Shown here piece after piece: positions 8,074 to 16,559 of a DNA stretch of 35,795 nucleotides (positions within the stretch are counted from its first letter, which is position 1; each line of letters begins with the position of its first letter). The DNA lies in assembly GCA_030528445.1 (NCBI GenBank), contig JAUMYV010000017.1, positions 1 through 35,795 of the forward strand. Reading direction: 5' to 3'. Below the pieces are notes generated by a model. The model was not told the origin of the DNA, made no database searches, and saw only the letters and a list, made by a program, of their open reading frames with translations. Origin of the DNA: Porphyromonadaceae bacterium. Its GTDB lineage: Bacteria; Bacteroidota; Bacteroidia; Bacteroidales; Porphyromonadaceae. The position numbers were made by a program, and so were the translations under genes.

Positions 8074-9027
8074 TTAGATTTCTTTTTCGATTTTATATGT
8101 GTTACGTTCTGGGTCCTGACGGCTAAGCAACTCCCCAATAAACCCGGCGAGGAAAAGCTGCACCCCAATGATCATCGCCGTAAGAGCAATAAAAAAGTAC
8201 GGACGATCGGTCACCAAAGGGGCAGGAGTATCATTGTAGATATGAATGAACTTATTCAACAGGATGAAGCCAAGAGCAATAAAGCCAAGGAGAAACATCA
8301 AACTCCCCCCTAACCCAAAGAAATGCATTGGCTTACGCCCAAATGTTGAGGTAAACCATAGAGTCATCAAATCTAGATAACCATTGACGAAGCGGTTGAG
8401 GCCAAACTTCGTCTTGCCATACTTACGCGCTTGGTGCTGCACTGCCTTCTCTCCGATACGACAGAAACCCGCGTTCTTCGCCATGTATGGGATGTAGCGG
8501 TGCATATCGTTGTAGATCTCAATGTTCTTGACCACCTCACAGCGATAAGCCTTGAGCCCACAGTTGAAGTCGTGCAGATTCTTAATCCCAGAGAGCTTGC
8601 GTGCTGTGGCATTGAATAGCTTGGAGGGGAGATTCTTGGAGAGCACAGGGTCGTAGCGCTTCTGCTTCCAACCACTGACTAGATCATAACCATCCTCCTT
8701 GATCATTCGGTAGAGCTCTGGGATTTCGTCTGGCGAATCTTGCAGATCTGCATCCATCGTAATGACGACATCGCCTTGGGCCCGCTCGAAGCCACACTGC
8801 AACCCTGGAGACTTGCCATAGTTTCTGCGAAACTTGACCCCACGCACGGCTGAGTTTTGTTTACTTAGCTCCTCGATTACCTGCCAAGACTCATCTGTAC
8901 TGCCATCGTTGACGAAGATAATCTCATAGCTAAAGCCATGAGCCTGCATCACACGGCGAATCCAAGCCTCCAGCTCAGGGAGGGACTCGGCCTCGTTGTA
9001 TAGAGGGATAACGAGTGATATATCCAT
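8074..9027 (-). CDS. Family 2 glycosyltransferase with C-terminal membrane helices (DPM1/ArnC-like)
   Basis: The N-terminal GT-A domain has the opening strand SLVIPLYNEAESL, the NDGSTD motif (40-45) and the metal-binding MDADLQDSPDE (91-101). The C-terminus carries two hydrophobic segments at roughly 230-255 and 270-295. This is the arrangement of bacterial polyprenyl-phosphate sugar transferases (GtrB/ArnC/DPM1-like), which load a sugar onto undecaprenyl phosphate at the inner leaflet. At 317 residues the length is normal. It sits 3 bp after a DUF4199 membrane protein; the two are neighbours in many Bacteroidota, which suggests a joint envelope-glycan role. The sugar donor cannot be told from sequence. 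Confidence 0.9.
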   Translation of the reverse strand: MDISLVIPLYNEAESLPELEAWIRRVMQAHGFSYEIIFVNDGSTDESWQVIEELSKQNSAVRGVKFRRNYGKSPGLQCGFERAQGDVVITMDADLQDSPDEIPELYRMIKEDGYDLVSGWKQKRYDPVLSKNLPSKLFNATARKLSGIKNLHDFNCGLKAYRCEVVKNIEIYNDMHRYIPYMAKNAGFCRIGEKAVQHQARKYGKTKFGLNRFVNGYLDLMTLWFTSTFGRKPMHFFGLGGSLMFLLGFIALGFILLNKFIHIYNDTPAPLVTDRPYFFIALTAMIIGVQLFLAGFIGELLSRQDPERNTYKIEKEI

Positions 9028-9030
9028 AGG

Positions 9031-9600
9031 TTATATACGATCTTGAGATTTTGCCTTACGACTGATGATGGCCGCATTGATAAGACTGAGCAGAGCACCG
9101 ACGACAACGTTGTTGCTTAGGGAGCTGAGAAGCCGATTGAAGATTGGAATCTGTAAACTCTCTTTGAGCACCTCAATCGGATTGACACCATATAGGCTCT
9201 CTATCGTACCCTCTAAACCTGGATTCTGAGCGTACTGAACCTGCAGAAGCTCTTGGAGCATCTGTATCTGCTCGGGGTACATGCGCGTGAAGAACATATA
9301 CTGGGGCAATAGTAATATAATCGAGCCGAAGAAATAAAGCATCGTCCCATGCGCCCAAGCCATACGGAAACTAATCGTATAACCCGCTTGTGCAAGCCGA
9401 GCCCCATAGCCCTTGGTTATGCGATAGGCAACGAAAGGCACGGCTAGCGTCGCAATCAAGAAGATGAAGTAGAGCAATGTAAAATACAGCCCATACATCA
9501 GACATAGGTACTTAACAGCAAAGTATAGCCCAAGCACTACACCTGCACGAGCAGCATCTATAGTAGGGATTAATTGACGTGGGAACTGATTAGGTGTCAT
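9031..9600 (-). CDS. DUF4199 membrane protein
   Basis: The product is a 189-residue integral membrane protein with about four hydrophobic segments: two near residues 17-60, one near 80-105 and one near the C-terminus. A soluble stretch rich in Glu, Gln and Leu lies between the third and fourth. The pattern and the position beside a GT2 glycosyltransferase match DUF4199, a Bacteroidota family of unknown function. It is separated by 3 bp from the glycosyltransferase downstream and 31 bp from the folate enzyme upstream, all on the same strand. A role as accessory membrane partner of the glycosyltransferase is inference from position only. Confidence 0.78.
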   Translation of the reverse strand: MTPNQFPRQLIPTIDAARAGVVLGLYFAVKYLCLMYGLYFTLLYFIFLIATLAVPFVAYRITKGYGARLAQAGYTISFRMAWAHGTMLYFFGSIILLLPQYMFFTRMYPEQIQMLQELLQVQYAQNPGLEGTIESLYGVNPIEVLKESLQIPIFNRLLSSLSNNVVVGALLSLINAAIISRKAKSQDRI

Positions 9601-9631
9601 AAAAGAAGATATATGTAATCATCAATTTTAA

Positions 9632-10174
9632 TCATAGTTCGATCCGTACAACCTCATCCATAGGCAAATCCCACGGATCTCGAGGCAGCTGTTCTATATT
9701 CATCAGACCAAGACTAACGCCTATGGTTCTAGCTTTCGTTCGGGTCAAATAACGATCGTAATATCCTTTGCCTCGCCCCAAGCGAAAACCTAGGCTATCA
9801 AAGGCGATAGCAGGGACTACGATTGCATCTAGCAAGCTAGGCTCGACAGGAGACTCTTGGCTCGTTGGCTCAAGAATCTGATACTTACCGATACGCTCTA
9901 GAGCGTCCAGCCCCTCGAATGCATAGAAATCCATATCACGCTCTCCCTCTACCCTGGGCAGATAAACCTTGTACTGTGCAGACAACTCGAGGAGTAGAGG
10001 CTCCAAATCGGGCTCATCATGCATAGGCATATAGAGCCCTATACGCCTATATTCTGGGCGAATGAGCCGACGTACGGCATCGACCACAAATCGAGAGACA
10101 CGGGAGCGATACTCAGACGAAAGCTCAGCTCCCACAAGTGATTTATAGATCTGCCGATAGTCCTGCTTGGTCAT
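9632..10174 (-). CDS. 5-formyltetrahydrofolate cyclo-ligase
   Basis: This cytoplasmic enzyme uses ATP to convert 5-formyl-THF to 5,10-methenyl-THF and so rescues a stable folate side product. The signature FRLGRGKGYYDRYL lies at residues 130-143 and the C-terminal VSLGL/LPRDPWDLPMD region is typical. I place the start at ATG 10174 (MTKQDYRQIYK), giving 180 residues. The ATG at 10207 would add 11 residues, MGVGIRSVLSK, that are not family-like and lie wholly inside the upstream gene. Even with the shorter start the gene overlaps the ctpA-type gene by 32 bp, implying translational coupling. Confidence 0.92.
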   Translation of the reverse strand: MTKQDYRQIYKSLVGAELSSEYRSRVSRFVVDAVRRLIRPEYRRIGLYMPMHDEPDLEPLLLELSAQYKVYLPRVEGERDMDFYAFEGLDALERIGKYQILEPTSQESPVEPSLLDAIVVPAIAFDSLGFRLGRGKGYYDRYLTRTKARTIGVSLGLMNIEQLPRDPWDLPMDEVVRIEL

Positions 10175-11771
10175 TTTGCTTAGTACGGATCGGATTCCAA
10201 CCCCCATCTTCTATCAAGTTGATACCCTCGAGGAGCTCGGGCGAATGCTCCATCGCAATCTTGTAGAGTGCGTTTGTATCTAGAGAGACTTGATCGGCGA
10301 TATTGGCTCTCAAACGGGTGAGGATAAGCTCGGCAGACTGGTGGAGGTAGGTCGTACGGATGGCCACACCACGAGCCTGCGCATAGTAAGCAAACTCAAA
10401 GAGAAAACCTTTGCCTAGAGACTTGAGGTAATCGTTGAGCGCCTCGGTGGTTTGGAAGCTAGAGAGCTGCTTACGATTCTTGTCGGCGTAGTCGAAGGAA
10501 AAGCGAGCCAGCATGCCATGATCCAGAAGACGGGTGTAGTAGGGGTTAATCCCTGCAGTGTCGCGAGGGACAAAAATATCAGGAGTAATGCCACCAGCCG
10601 CATGTACAACTCGTCCGCCCGATGTGTAGTAGCGAGCCGAGTCTGCTTCGCTGATGCTATCCGCATTGTGTAGCTCACCATGCTCGAAGCGCCTGAGCAA
10701 GTCCTTGGCGTAGTCTAGATTCCCATCGGCATAGCTCTTCTGCACACTTCTACCCGAGGGCGTGTAGTAGCGCGCCACAGTTAGACGTACGACAGAGCTA
10801 TCGGAGAGCATGAATGGTTGCTGCACCAATCCCTTGCCGAAAGTTCGACGCCCGATAATCGTAGCTCTATCATAATCCTGCATCACGCCCGCAAAGATCT
10901 CGCTAGCGCTGGCGCTAAACTCATTGACCAGGACAACCAATGGCATATCCACCAGTAGACCCGGCTTAGGGTTCACGTAGTTCTCTCTAGGGAAGGCACG
11001 CCCCTCTGCATAGAGAATCAGCTGACCTTTGTTCAGAAACTCTCCGGCCAAAGACAGAGAGGCCTCAAGGTACCCCCCAGAGTTATCTCGAAGGTCGATG
11101 ATCAGTCCTTCAATCCCCTCTTTGAGATGTCTAGCGTATGCCGTCAGCACCTCTTGATGCGTACGAATCCCCCACTTATTGATGCGGATATAAAGGATGC
11201 CTGGGCGCACCATATAGGCGGCATCAAGTGTACTTACAGGCACTGGGCCACGAACCACCGAGATAGTTTTGTTTTGTCCGTCTCGACAAATGAGGAGCTT
11301 GACGACACTATTAGCTGGCCCCTTGAGGTTGCCCATAATGTCTTCGTCGGATAAGTCTGCACCAATTAGACTCGTAGTATCGGCTTTGAGGATGCGATCG
11401 CCCGCAAGCAACCCTGCACGCTTGCTAGCACCCCCATCGATGACGCGCGTGACAACTATCGTATCGGCATTTCGATAAAAAAGCACCCCGATTCCCTCAA
11501 ACGAACCATTGAGCCCCTCATTCTCTCGTCGGCTCATCTCGGCCGAGAGATAGGTAGAGTGGGGGTCTAGCTCGCCTAGGATAAGCGGGATGGCCTGCTC
11601 TTGGATGCTATCCATATCGACGGGGTCGACATATTGCCGTTCAATAAGGTGTAGCACATGACCAAGCCTATTGGACGAAATGAATTGCTTCTCCTCGATC
11701 AGTCTCCCGGCGAAGATCCCGATGACGAAGATGGCAACTAGAGCTACAAAGTACAATGATTTACGCAACAT
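10143..11771 (-). CDS. S41 C-terminal processing peptidase with PDZ domain
   Basis: The 542-residue protein has an N-terminal signal/anchor helix (about 5-22), a PDZ domain at about 85-175 and an S41 catalytic core. The substrate strand reads DLRDNSGG (226-233). The Ser-Lys dyad is Ser288 in SASASEIF and Lys313 in FGKG, with the 25-residue spacing seen in E. coli Prc. Members are periplasmic proteases that trim exported proteins from the C-terminus. It begins 28 bp after the dCMP deaminase gene and its end overlaps the cyclo-ligase gene by 32 bp. A long C-terminal extension of about 200 residues past the dyad is normal for Bacteroidota CtpA proteins. Its targets are unknown. Confidence 0.93.
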   Translation of the reverse strand: MLRKSLYFVALVAIFVIGIFAGRLIEEKQFISSNRLGHVLHLIERQYVDPVDMDSIQEQAIPLILGELDPHSTYLSAEMSRRENEGLNGSFEGIGVLFYRNADTIVVTRVIDGGASKRAGLLAGDRILKADTTSLIGADLSDEDIMGNLKGPANSVVKLLICRDGQNKTISVVRGPVPVSTLDAAYMVRPGILYIRINKWGIRTHQEVLTAYARHLKEGIEGLIIDLRDNSGGYLEASLSLAGEFLNKGQLILYAEGRAFPRENYVNPKPGLLVDMPLVVLVNEFSASASEIFAGVMQDYDRATIIGRRTFGKGLVQQPFMLSDSSVVRLTVARYYTPSGRSVQKSYADGNLDYAKDLLRRFEHGELHNADSISEADSARYYTSGGRVVHAAGGITPDIFVPRDTAGINPYYTRLLDHGMLARFSFDYADKNRKQLSSFQTTEALNDYLKSLGKGFLFEFAYYAQARGVAIRTTYLHQSAELILTRLRANIADQVSLDTNALYKIAMEHSPELLEGINLIEDGGWNPIRTKQNDQAGLSADL

Positions 11772-11799
11772 ATACGATATAGTAGAGAGATTCTAACTA

Positions 11800-12228
11800 T
11801 CAGCGACCGATGGGGATGAAATCCACCTGAATACCTGCGCGCTTGAGCAAATCAACGCCGTCGGTGAGGCGATACTCCTCGGAGTAAACAACCCTCTGGA
11901 TTTTACTTTGGATGATAAGCTTGGCGCACTCAATACAAGGGGCAGCGGTGATGTATATGGTAGCGCCCGAGCAGTTGTTGGTACTACTGGCAACTTTCGT
12001 CAGTGCATTAGCCTCGGCGTGCAGCACATATTGCTTGGTCAAACCCTCTTCATCTTCACAGATATTCTCAAACCCCGCTGGGGTACCGTTGTAGCCGTCC
12101 GAGATAATGCTTTTGTCTTTGACTATCAGAGCTCCGACCTTGCGACGCTCACAATATGAATTCTCCGCCCATATCTCGGCCATGCGCAGATAGCGCTTGT
12201 CGAGGATGAGCTGTTTGTTTTCTGACAT
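11800..12228 (-). CDS. dCMP deaminase (ComE/deoxycytidylate deaminase family)
   Basis: This cytosolic zinc enzyme deaminates dCMP to dUMP, feeding thymidylate synthesis. The zinc and catalytic motifs are HAEANA (His70, Glu72) and PCIEC (Cys98, Cys101). The flanking GYNGTPAGF and CSGATIYITAAP stretches are typical of the deoxycytidylate deaminase branch. At 142 residues it has the family's usual size. It is the first gene of the operon that runs to apbE, preceded by a two-box promoter about 35-60 bp upstream. Confidence 0.93.
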   Translation of the reverse strand: MSENKQLILDKRYLRMAEIWAENSYCERRKVGALIVKDKSIISDGYNGTPAGFENICEDEEGLTKQYVLHAEANALTKVASSTNNCSGATIYITAAPCIECAKLIIQSKIQRVVYSEEYRLTDGVDLLKRAGIQVDFIPIGR

Positions 12229-12260
12229 ATTTTTACAGTCTTGACCTTATAAATCAGTCA

Positions 12261-12290
12261 CAAAGGTAAAGAATCTCTTCCAATCGTCAA
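12261..12290 (-). promoter_or_regulatory. Promoter of the dCMP deaminase to apbE operon
   Basis: On the minus strand TTG (12290-12288) and TACCTTTG (12268-12261) are 19 bp apart, matching the Bacteroidota promoter consensus. Transcription would start near 12254, giving a leader of about 25 nt. Confidence 0.6.
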
Positions 12291-12309
12291 TCATAATATC
12301 CGAGCTAAT

Positions 12310-13401
12310 CTATCTAAGAATTACGCAGACATATTCGCTCTGCGTACCAATCCTAAATTTTCCGCCCCACAGGCCAATACCAGAGCTTACATAGAAGTGA
12401 CTATTGCCCTTGCGCAGATAGCCGTGCGACTGTTCATAGAGGGCATCAACGAGGAGATTGATGGGGAAAACCTGCCCTCTATGCGTGTGCCCAGAGAGTT
12501 GGAAATCTATACCTGCAGCCTCACTATGCTCAAGGTTGTAGGGTTGATGATCAAGCAGAATGATTGGCTTGCTGTGGTCCAACCTCTGCACGAGCTCTTG
12601 GGTAGATTGGCGACGGGGATTCATACGGTCATCTCGACCGACAACATAGAAGGCATCATCGACCAAGACCGACTCATCTTGGAGCAGTCTGATTGAGGTT
12701 CTGCTAAGTACATCGCGACGCTGTGCCTCCTGCCCAGCATATTCATGGTTACCCAGGCACGCATAGACGCCAAGACGCGCCTCTAGACGATTGAGTTCCT
12801 CCTGCATCCTCTCCTCCAACACTGGAGCCGCATCATTATCCAAGATATCGCCTGCGATCAAGATGATATCCGCCTGCTCGGCATTAATTTTATCGACCCA
12901 TTGTGCCAGCTCATCACGACCAATCGTATAGCCTAGATGTAGATCTGAGATACCGACGATCTTGAGCGGTCTAGGCAGAGGTTTGTCTAGATCAATCTCT
13001 AGAGCGACGCGTTTCTTATCCCGATACTGATAGTAGCCATAGATCATCACGGCCACCACGCAGAGGATAAGCCCTAGAGCCAACCAGCGGTTATCGGTGA
13101 GCGCCTCTCGAGCCATAGGGAGACACAGACGCACCAACCCCCAAAGCAGAAGTGCCATCATGAGGTAGAGGAAGACGAATAGCCAAGAAGTACCGAGTGA
13201 ATACGACCAACGCAAGAACCAAACTGGGAAGACGTATCGCCCAGCAAAAGACAGGATTAAACTCAAGAGACAAGCGACACTTCCGCCGACGACCCCGACC
13301 TTGAGCCAAGGCCACGAAGGGGCAAGCATGCCGAGGCTATAGAAGGTGTAGTAGAGTGCTACAGCAAGCAGCAGCAAGAATAGCAGGACAACGACGATCA
13401 T
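12310..13401 (-). CDS. Membrane-anchored calcineurin-like metallophosphoesterase
   Basis: The 363-residue protein begins with about four hydrophobic segments (residues 1-125), followed by a soluble phosphoesterase domain. The two-metal motifs are all present: ISDLHLG (151-157), AGDILD (183-188), GNHEYAG (217-223), LLDHQP and SGHTHRGQ. This is the YkuE/YaeI-like branch, whose members act on phosphoesters at or near the membrane, in some cases lipid-linked. The actual substrate is unknown. It follows the formate/nitrite channel gene by 28 bp and is the last gene of that group. Confidence 0.9.
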   Translation of the reverse strand: MIVVVLLFLLLLAVALYYTFYSLGMLAPSWPWLKVGVVGGSVACLLSLILSFAGRYVFPVWFLRWSYSLGTSWLFVFLYLMMALLLWGLVRLCLPMAREALTDNRWLALGLILCVVAVMIYGYYQYRDKKRVALEIDLDKPLPRPLKIVGISDLHLGYTIGRDELAQWVDKINAEQADIILIAGDILDNDAAPVLEERMQEELNRLEARLGVYACLGNHEYAGQEAQRRDVLSRTSIRLLQDESVLVDDAFYVVGRDDRMNPRRQSTQELVQRLDHSKPIILLDHQPYNLEHSEAAGIDFQLSGHTHRGQVFPINLLVDALYEQSHGYLRKGNSHFYVSSGIGLWGGKFRIGTQSEYVCVILR

Positions 13402-13429
13402 CTAGTAGCGTGATTGGTAGGGCGTACCT

Positions 13430-14212
13430 CTAGACTCGCTTAGCCCCATAGAGATAGGAGTAGAGACAACCGACGAAAACTGCACCACCGATGATGTTGC
13501 CAAGGGTCGAAGGGATCAGGTTATCTAACACGAAAGCTCCCCAGGAGACATCAGCCCCGTAGAGCATCCCCGTGGGGATGTAAAACATATTGGCGATTGA
13601 GTGTTCGAAGCCTATCGCCACGAAAGCCATCACAGGCCACCAAATACCGACTAGGCGACCGACCATACTACGAGAAGCGAAGCCAAGCCAAACAGCAAGG
13701 CAAACCAACCAGTTAGCTCCAATGCCACGGAGCAAGACTTGCTCCCAAGGGAGACCAACCTTGTACTCCGCCACCTGTCGGATGTAATCGGCGTACGCTG
13801 GAGCCTGCATAATGCCCGCCTTATAGACGAGGAAGTAGTTGAAAAGCAAAGCGCCTACGAAGTTGGCAGCAAAGACGACTGCCCAGTTTTTGAGAAAATA
13901 CCCTGCTGGGATACGTCCCTTGAGGGTAGCAGGCATCAGATAGGCTGTATTACCCGTGAATAGCTCTGCCCCGACAAGAACTACAAGGATAAGCCCGACG
14001 GGGAAGGTCATCCCAGAGAGGAGCTTGGGCAAGAACGGATTGCCCTCTGCCCATGCACCAAAGCCCGATGCAGACAGAGAGGCAAGTAAGCCTCCCATAG
14101 AGATATAGATGCCTGCCAATATACCCAGCAGAACGAGCTTGAGCCAGGGTGTGCTATACTTCTTCTCCCCTAACCCAATGAGCTGATCAATCACCTCGGC
14201 TGGTGTATTCAT
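13430..14212 (-). CDS. Formate/nitrite transporter (FNT) family channel
   Basis: The 260-residue protein has six hydrophobic segments and the FNT half-helix motifs: LSGMTFPVGLILVVLVGAEL near residues 65-85, with FTGNTAYL after it, and NLIPSTLGNIIGGAVFVG near the C-terminus. FNT proteins form pentameric channels for formate, nitrite or similar small anions in the inner membrane. In an asaccharolytic fermenter formate or nitrite is plausible, but no formate lyase or nitrite reductase lies nearby to decide. It sits 42 bp after ispF and 28 bp before the phosphoesterase on the same strand. Confidence 0.93.
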   Translation of the reverse strand: MNTPAEVIDQLIGLGEKKYSTPWLKLVLLGILAGIYISMGGLLASLSASGFGAWAEGNPFLPKLLSGMTFPVGLILVVLVGAELFTGNTAYLMPATLKGRIPAGYFLKNWAVVFAANFVGALLFNYFLVYKAGIMQAPAYADYIRQVAEYKVGLPWEQVLLRGIGANWLVCLAVWLGFASRSMVGRLVGIWWPVMAFVAIGFEHSIANMFYIPTGMLYGADVSWGAFVLDNLIPSTLGNIIGGAVFVGCLYSYLYGAKRV

Positions 14213-14254
14213 AAGGTTGATCCAATAGGTTAATGATTTGAGATAGGATATGGG

Positions 14255-14746
14255 CTACTGCTCGGGCGTGTAAATCAGCGCTACTACGTAGGCCGACATA
14301 CCCTCTTGGCGTCCCGTGAAGCCAAGGCGCTCGGTCGTAGTCGCTTTCACGGAGATTTGGCTTACCTCTATTCCCATCACCTCTGCCATCGCCTGGCGCA
14401 TCTGGGGGATATGCGGATTGAGCTTAGGTGCCTCAGCAGCTATCGTGGCATCGATATTGCCAATCTCATACCCCGTCCGGCGCACGAGAGCACATACCTC
14501 ACGCAGCAGAATCTTGCTGTCGATCCCTTTGTACTTCATATCCGTTGGGGGGAAGTGTACGCCTATATCCCCAAGGGCAGCAGCCCCAAGTAGGGCATCG
14601 CAGACAGAGTGTAGCAGGACGTCGGCATCGGAGTGCCCCTCTAGCCCTACATGATGCTCCAGCTTGATGCCTCCGAGCCAAAGCGGATAGCCAGCCTCTA
14701 GACGATGAACGTCGAAGCCAAAACCTATTCTATATGGTAGCGTCAT
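14255..14746 (-). CDS. ispF: 2-C-methyl-D-erythritol 2,4-cyclodiphosphate synthase
   Basis: This is the fifth MEP-pathway enzyme; it cyclises CDP-methylerythritol 2-phosphate, releasing CMP, on the way to isoprenoid precursors. IspF motifs are clear: RIGFGFDVHRLE (metal-binding Asp and His near residues 12-14), GHSDADVLLHSVCDALLGAA (with the third metal His), and the C-terminal KATTTERLGFTGR. I start it at ATG 14746 (163 residues), because the earlier ATG at 14782 adds 12 unrelated residues and overlaps porV. With this start only 1 bp separates it from the porV stop, so the two are translationally linked. Porphyromonas gingivalis also has ispF next to porV. Confidence 0.96.
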   Translation of the reverse strand: MTLPYRIGFGFDVHRLEAGYPLWLGGIKLEHHVGLEGHSDADVLLHSVCDALLGAAALGDIGVHFPPTDMKYKGIDSKILLREVCALVRRTGYEIGNIDATIAAEAPKLNPHIPQMRQAMAEVMGIEVSQISVKATTTERLGFTGRQEGMSAYVVALIYTPEQ

Positions 14747-14747
14747 C

Positions 14748-15914
14748 TTATCTAAACAAATTACGTAGCCCCTCCATATCAAACGCCAAAGTAAAGCGAA
14801 GCGTCTGGTCGAGCGGATTGTTCTGTACAGTAGACATCAAGTAAGATGCGTCGATGCGGAAGGCACTCATCTTGAAGCCAGCCCCTGCAGTGAAGCCCTG
14901 CAGATTACCCTTGGTGGGATGTAGATAGCTATAACCTGCACGCAAGAAGAACTGATCATTGTAGCTATACTCCGCCCCGAAGCTCCAGCGCACCTCTTTC
15001 AGCTCCTCCGACAGTCCGCCTGGAGCATCTGCGAAGCTCTTGAAGAGCCCCGAGACCGACGAGGTATTGCGGTAGTCGTCGTAGAGCTTATTCTCCTCTT
15101 CCTTGGTCATACCCTCTGTGCGCAGTGGGCGAGTTGGCACGAGGAGCTTATTGGCCTCGACGTTGAACGAAATCATATTGTATTCGTCGATTGGATACAG
15201 GAGACCCGTACCGAGCCCGAGATTGGCAGGGATGAACGAGTTGCTAGCCCCGTCGTCGAAAGAGATCTTAGACCCCAAGTTCTTGAGGTTGAAGCCGAGA
15301 GTCCAAAGGCTCTCTGCCCCTGCGATCATGATGTACTTATTCATATACCCTGCTAGGTCGGCAGCGAAAGCAGAACCAGCGGGATACTGCTTGTCTACAT
15401 TCTGATCCGAATGGATATAGCGCAGGCCCACAGCCATAGAGAACTCTGGGCTGAGCTTGAGCGAGTAGCTCAAATCCACGGCAAACTCATTGGGGTGTGC
15501 CTCACCGATATTTGAGCCAAGGGCGTCGAACTTGACGAACTTACCCATCGTGAAGTAGCGTAGCGAAGCTCCGAGCGCCTGATTATCCTCCGAGCCAATC
15601 TTGTAGTAGCCGACGGCCTGCATCAACGCAATGTCGTCCACCAGCTGCGAGAGCCATGGCGTGTAGCTCATGGAGAAAGCAGCTTTGCTCGAGGCGAAGG
15701 CATACTTAGCGGGGTTCCAGTACTGGGCGTATGGGTCTGCCGTAGTAGACACCCCTATATCCCCTAGACCTGCAGCGCGGGCGTCTGGCGAAATCTGTAG
15801 CGATGGTACTGCCGAGACAACGGGGTTAATGGGCTGTTCGCTCTGCTGAGCTTGGGCAGTTAGCCCCATAGTAAGCCCTAGCGTCGTGAGCAGGGCTAGA
15901 CTTATATGCTTCAT
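14748..15914 (-). CDS. porV: Type IX secretion system outer-membrane protein PorV
   Basis: The 388-residue protein has a Sec signal peptide (cleavage around Ala-Gln-Ala, residues 20-22) and then INPVVSAVPSLQISPDARAAGLGDIGVSTTADP, the strongly conserved PorV/LptO opening, shown here in outline only. The rest alternates polar and hydrophobic residues as in FadL-like beta-barrels and ends in an aromatic-type strand. PorV collects substrates carrying type IX C-terminal signals as they leave the SprA translocon and delivers them to the PorU sortase. PorU, adjacent to porV in P. gingivalis, is not the upstream gene here (cvpA is). A possible -7 box lies at 15982-15989. The start at 15914 is set by the signal peptide. 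Confidence 0.93.
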   Translation of the reverse strand: MKHISLALLTTLGLTMGLTAQAQQSEQPINPVVSAVPSLQISPDARAAGLGDIGVSTTADPYAQYWNPAKYAFASSKAAFSMSYTPWLSQLVDDIALMQAVGYYKIGSEDNQALGASLRYFTMGKFVKFDALGSNIGEAHPNEFAVDLSYSLKLSPEFSMAVGLRYIHSDQNVDKQYPAGSAFAADLAGYMNKYIMIAGAESLWTLGFNLKNLGSKISFDDGASNSFIPANLGLGTGLLYPIDEYNMISFNVEANKLLVPTRPLRTEGMTKEEENKLYDDYRNTSSVSGLFKSFADAPGGLSEELKEVRWSFGAEYSYNDQFFLRAGYSYLHPTKGNLQGFTAGAGFKMSAFRIDASYLMSTVQNNPLDQTLRFTLAFDMEGLRNLFR

Positions 15915-15981
15915 TATCTTTCTTATTTAGTTACTTAATCTCAACGAAGGCGCCCCACTGCAGCGCAGTAGGACACAGGCA

Positions 15982-15989
15982 CAAAGATA
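15982..15989 (-). promoter_or_regulatory. Possible -7 element for porV-ispF
   Basis: TATCTTTG on the minus strand matches TAnnTTTG about 70 bp before the porV start. No -33 TTG is found at the expected spacing. The gap to cvpA is 125 bp, enough for a promoter. Confidence 0.33.
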
Positions 15990-16039
15990 TAAAGATCTGC
16001 CTTAGCCAGACCCTCCTTATAAGTATCGTTGAGTTCCCC

Positions 16040-16555
16040 TTACTTATTGCCTTCCCCTCCTCTTATGTATGCCTCTATCCCCTCTAGGTCTGTGATAGAG
16101 CGACGGATCGGGTCATAGAGCTGGCTCTGTGAGCGTGCATCTCTGACGCCATGCTCGGCCATACGCTCACGAGAGGGGAGGATATAGTCGGCGAAAGTGA
16201 GCAGATAGCCGAGGGCATAAATCCCGATGACGAGGCCAAGCACACCGCCTAGCACATGATTGAAAAAGCCCAAGACACCGCCCTTGAAGAAGCTCGCAAG
16301 CCAGCTCCCCACACCCCAGATAGCTAAGAAAATAAGCGCAAAAGAGATGATAGGGATTAAGAAGCCCATAGCCTCGCCCGAGATATTGAAGACTGGCATC
16401 ATCACATCGCGCACCCAAGGCGACAGGCGCCAGCACTCGGCGAAGGCAACCACTGCTGCTGCAATCTGAATGATGCGCTTGACGGCGCCCATCACTGCCC
16501 CTTTGACCACGGAGATGAGCAGCAGGATCAGTAGCAAAAGATCAATCCAATTCAT
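16040..16555 (-). CDS. CvpA family membrane protein
   Basis: Starting at ATG 16555 (MNWIDLLLLILLLISVVKG) gives 171 residues with about four hydrophobic segments, the layout of CvpA (colicin V production) proteins, including the typical MNWIDLxLL opening and a GAVKRIIQIAAAV segment. The ATG at 16615 would add 20 residues that are actually the out-of-frame coding sequence of the preceding Cys-rich gene, so I reject it. CvpA proteins affect envelope functions and colicin V export in E. coli; the mechanism is not settled. It starts 4 bp after the Cys-rich Feo gene, so it is probably in the feo operon. Confidence 0.85.
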   Translation of the reverse strand: MNWIDLLLLILLLISVVKGAVMGAVKRIIQIAAAVVAFAECWRLSPWVRDVMMPVFNISGEAMGFLIPIISFALIFLAIWGVGSWLASFFKGGVLGFFNHVLGGVLGLVIGIYALGYLLTFADYILPSRERMAEHGVRDARSQSQLYDPIRRSITDLEGIEAYIRGGEGNK

Positions 16556-16559
16556 CTCT

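Noticed and set aside
14747-14782. Earlier ATG for IspF
   Set aside because: Adds 12 residues not found in the family and overlaps the end of porV; ATG 14746 gives the standard start.
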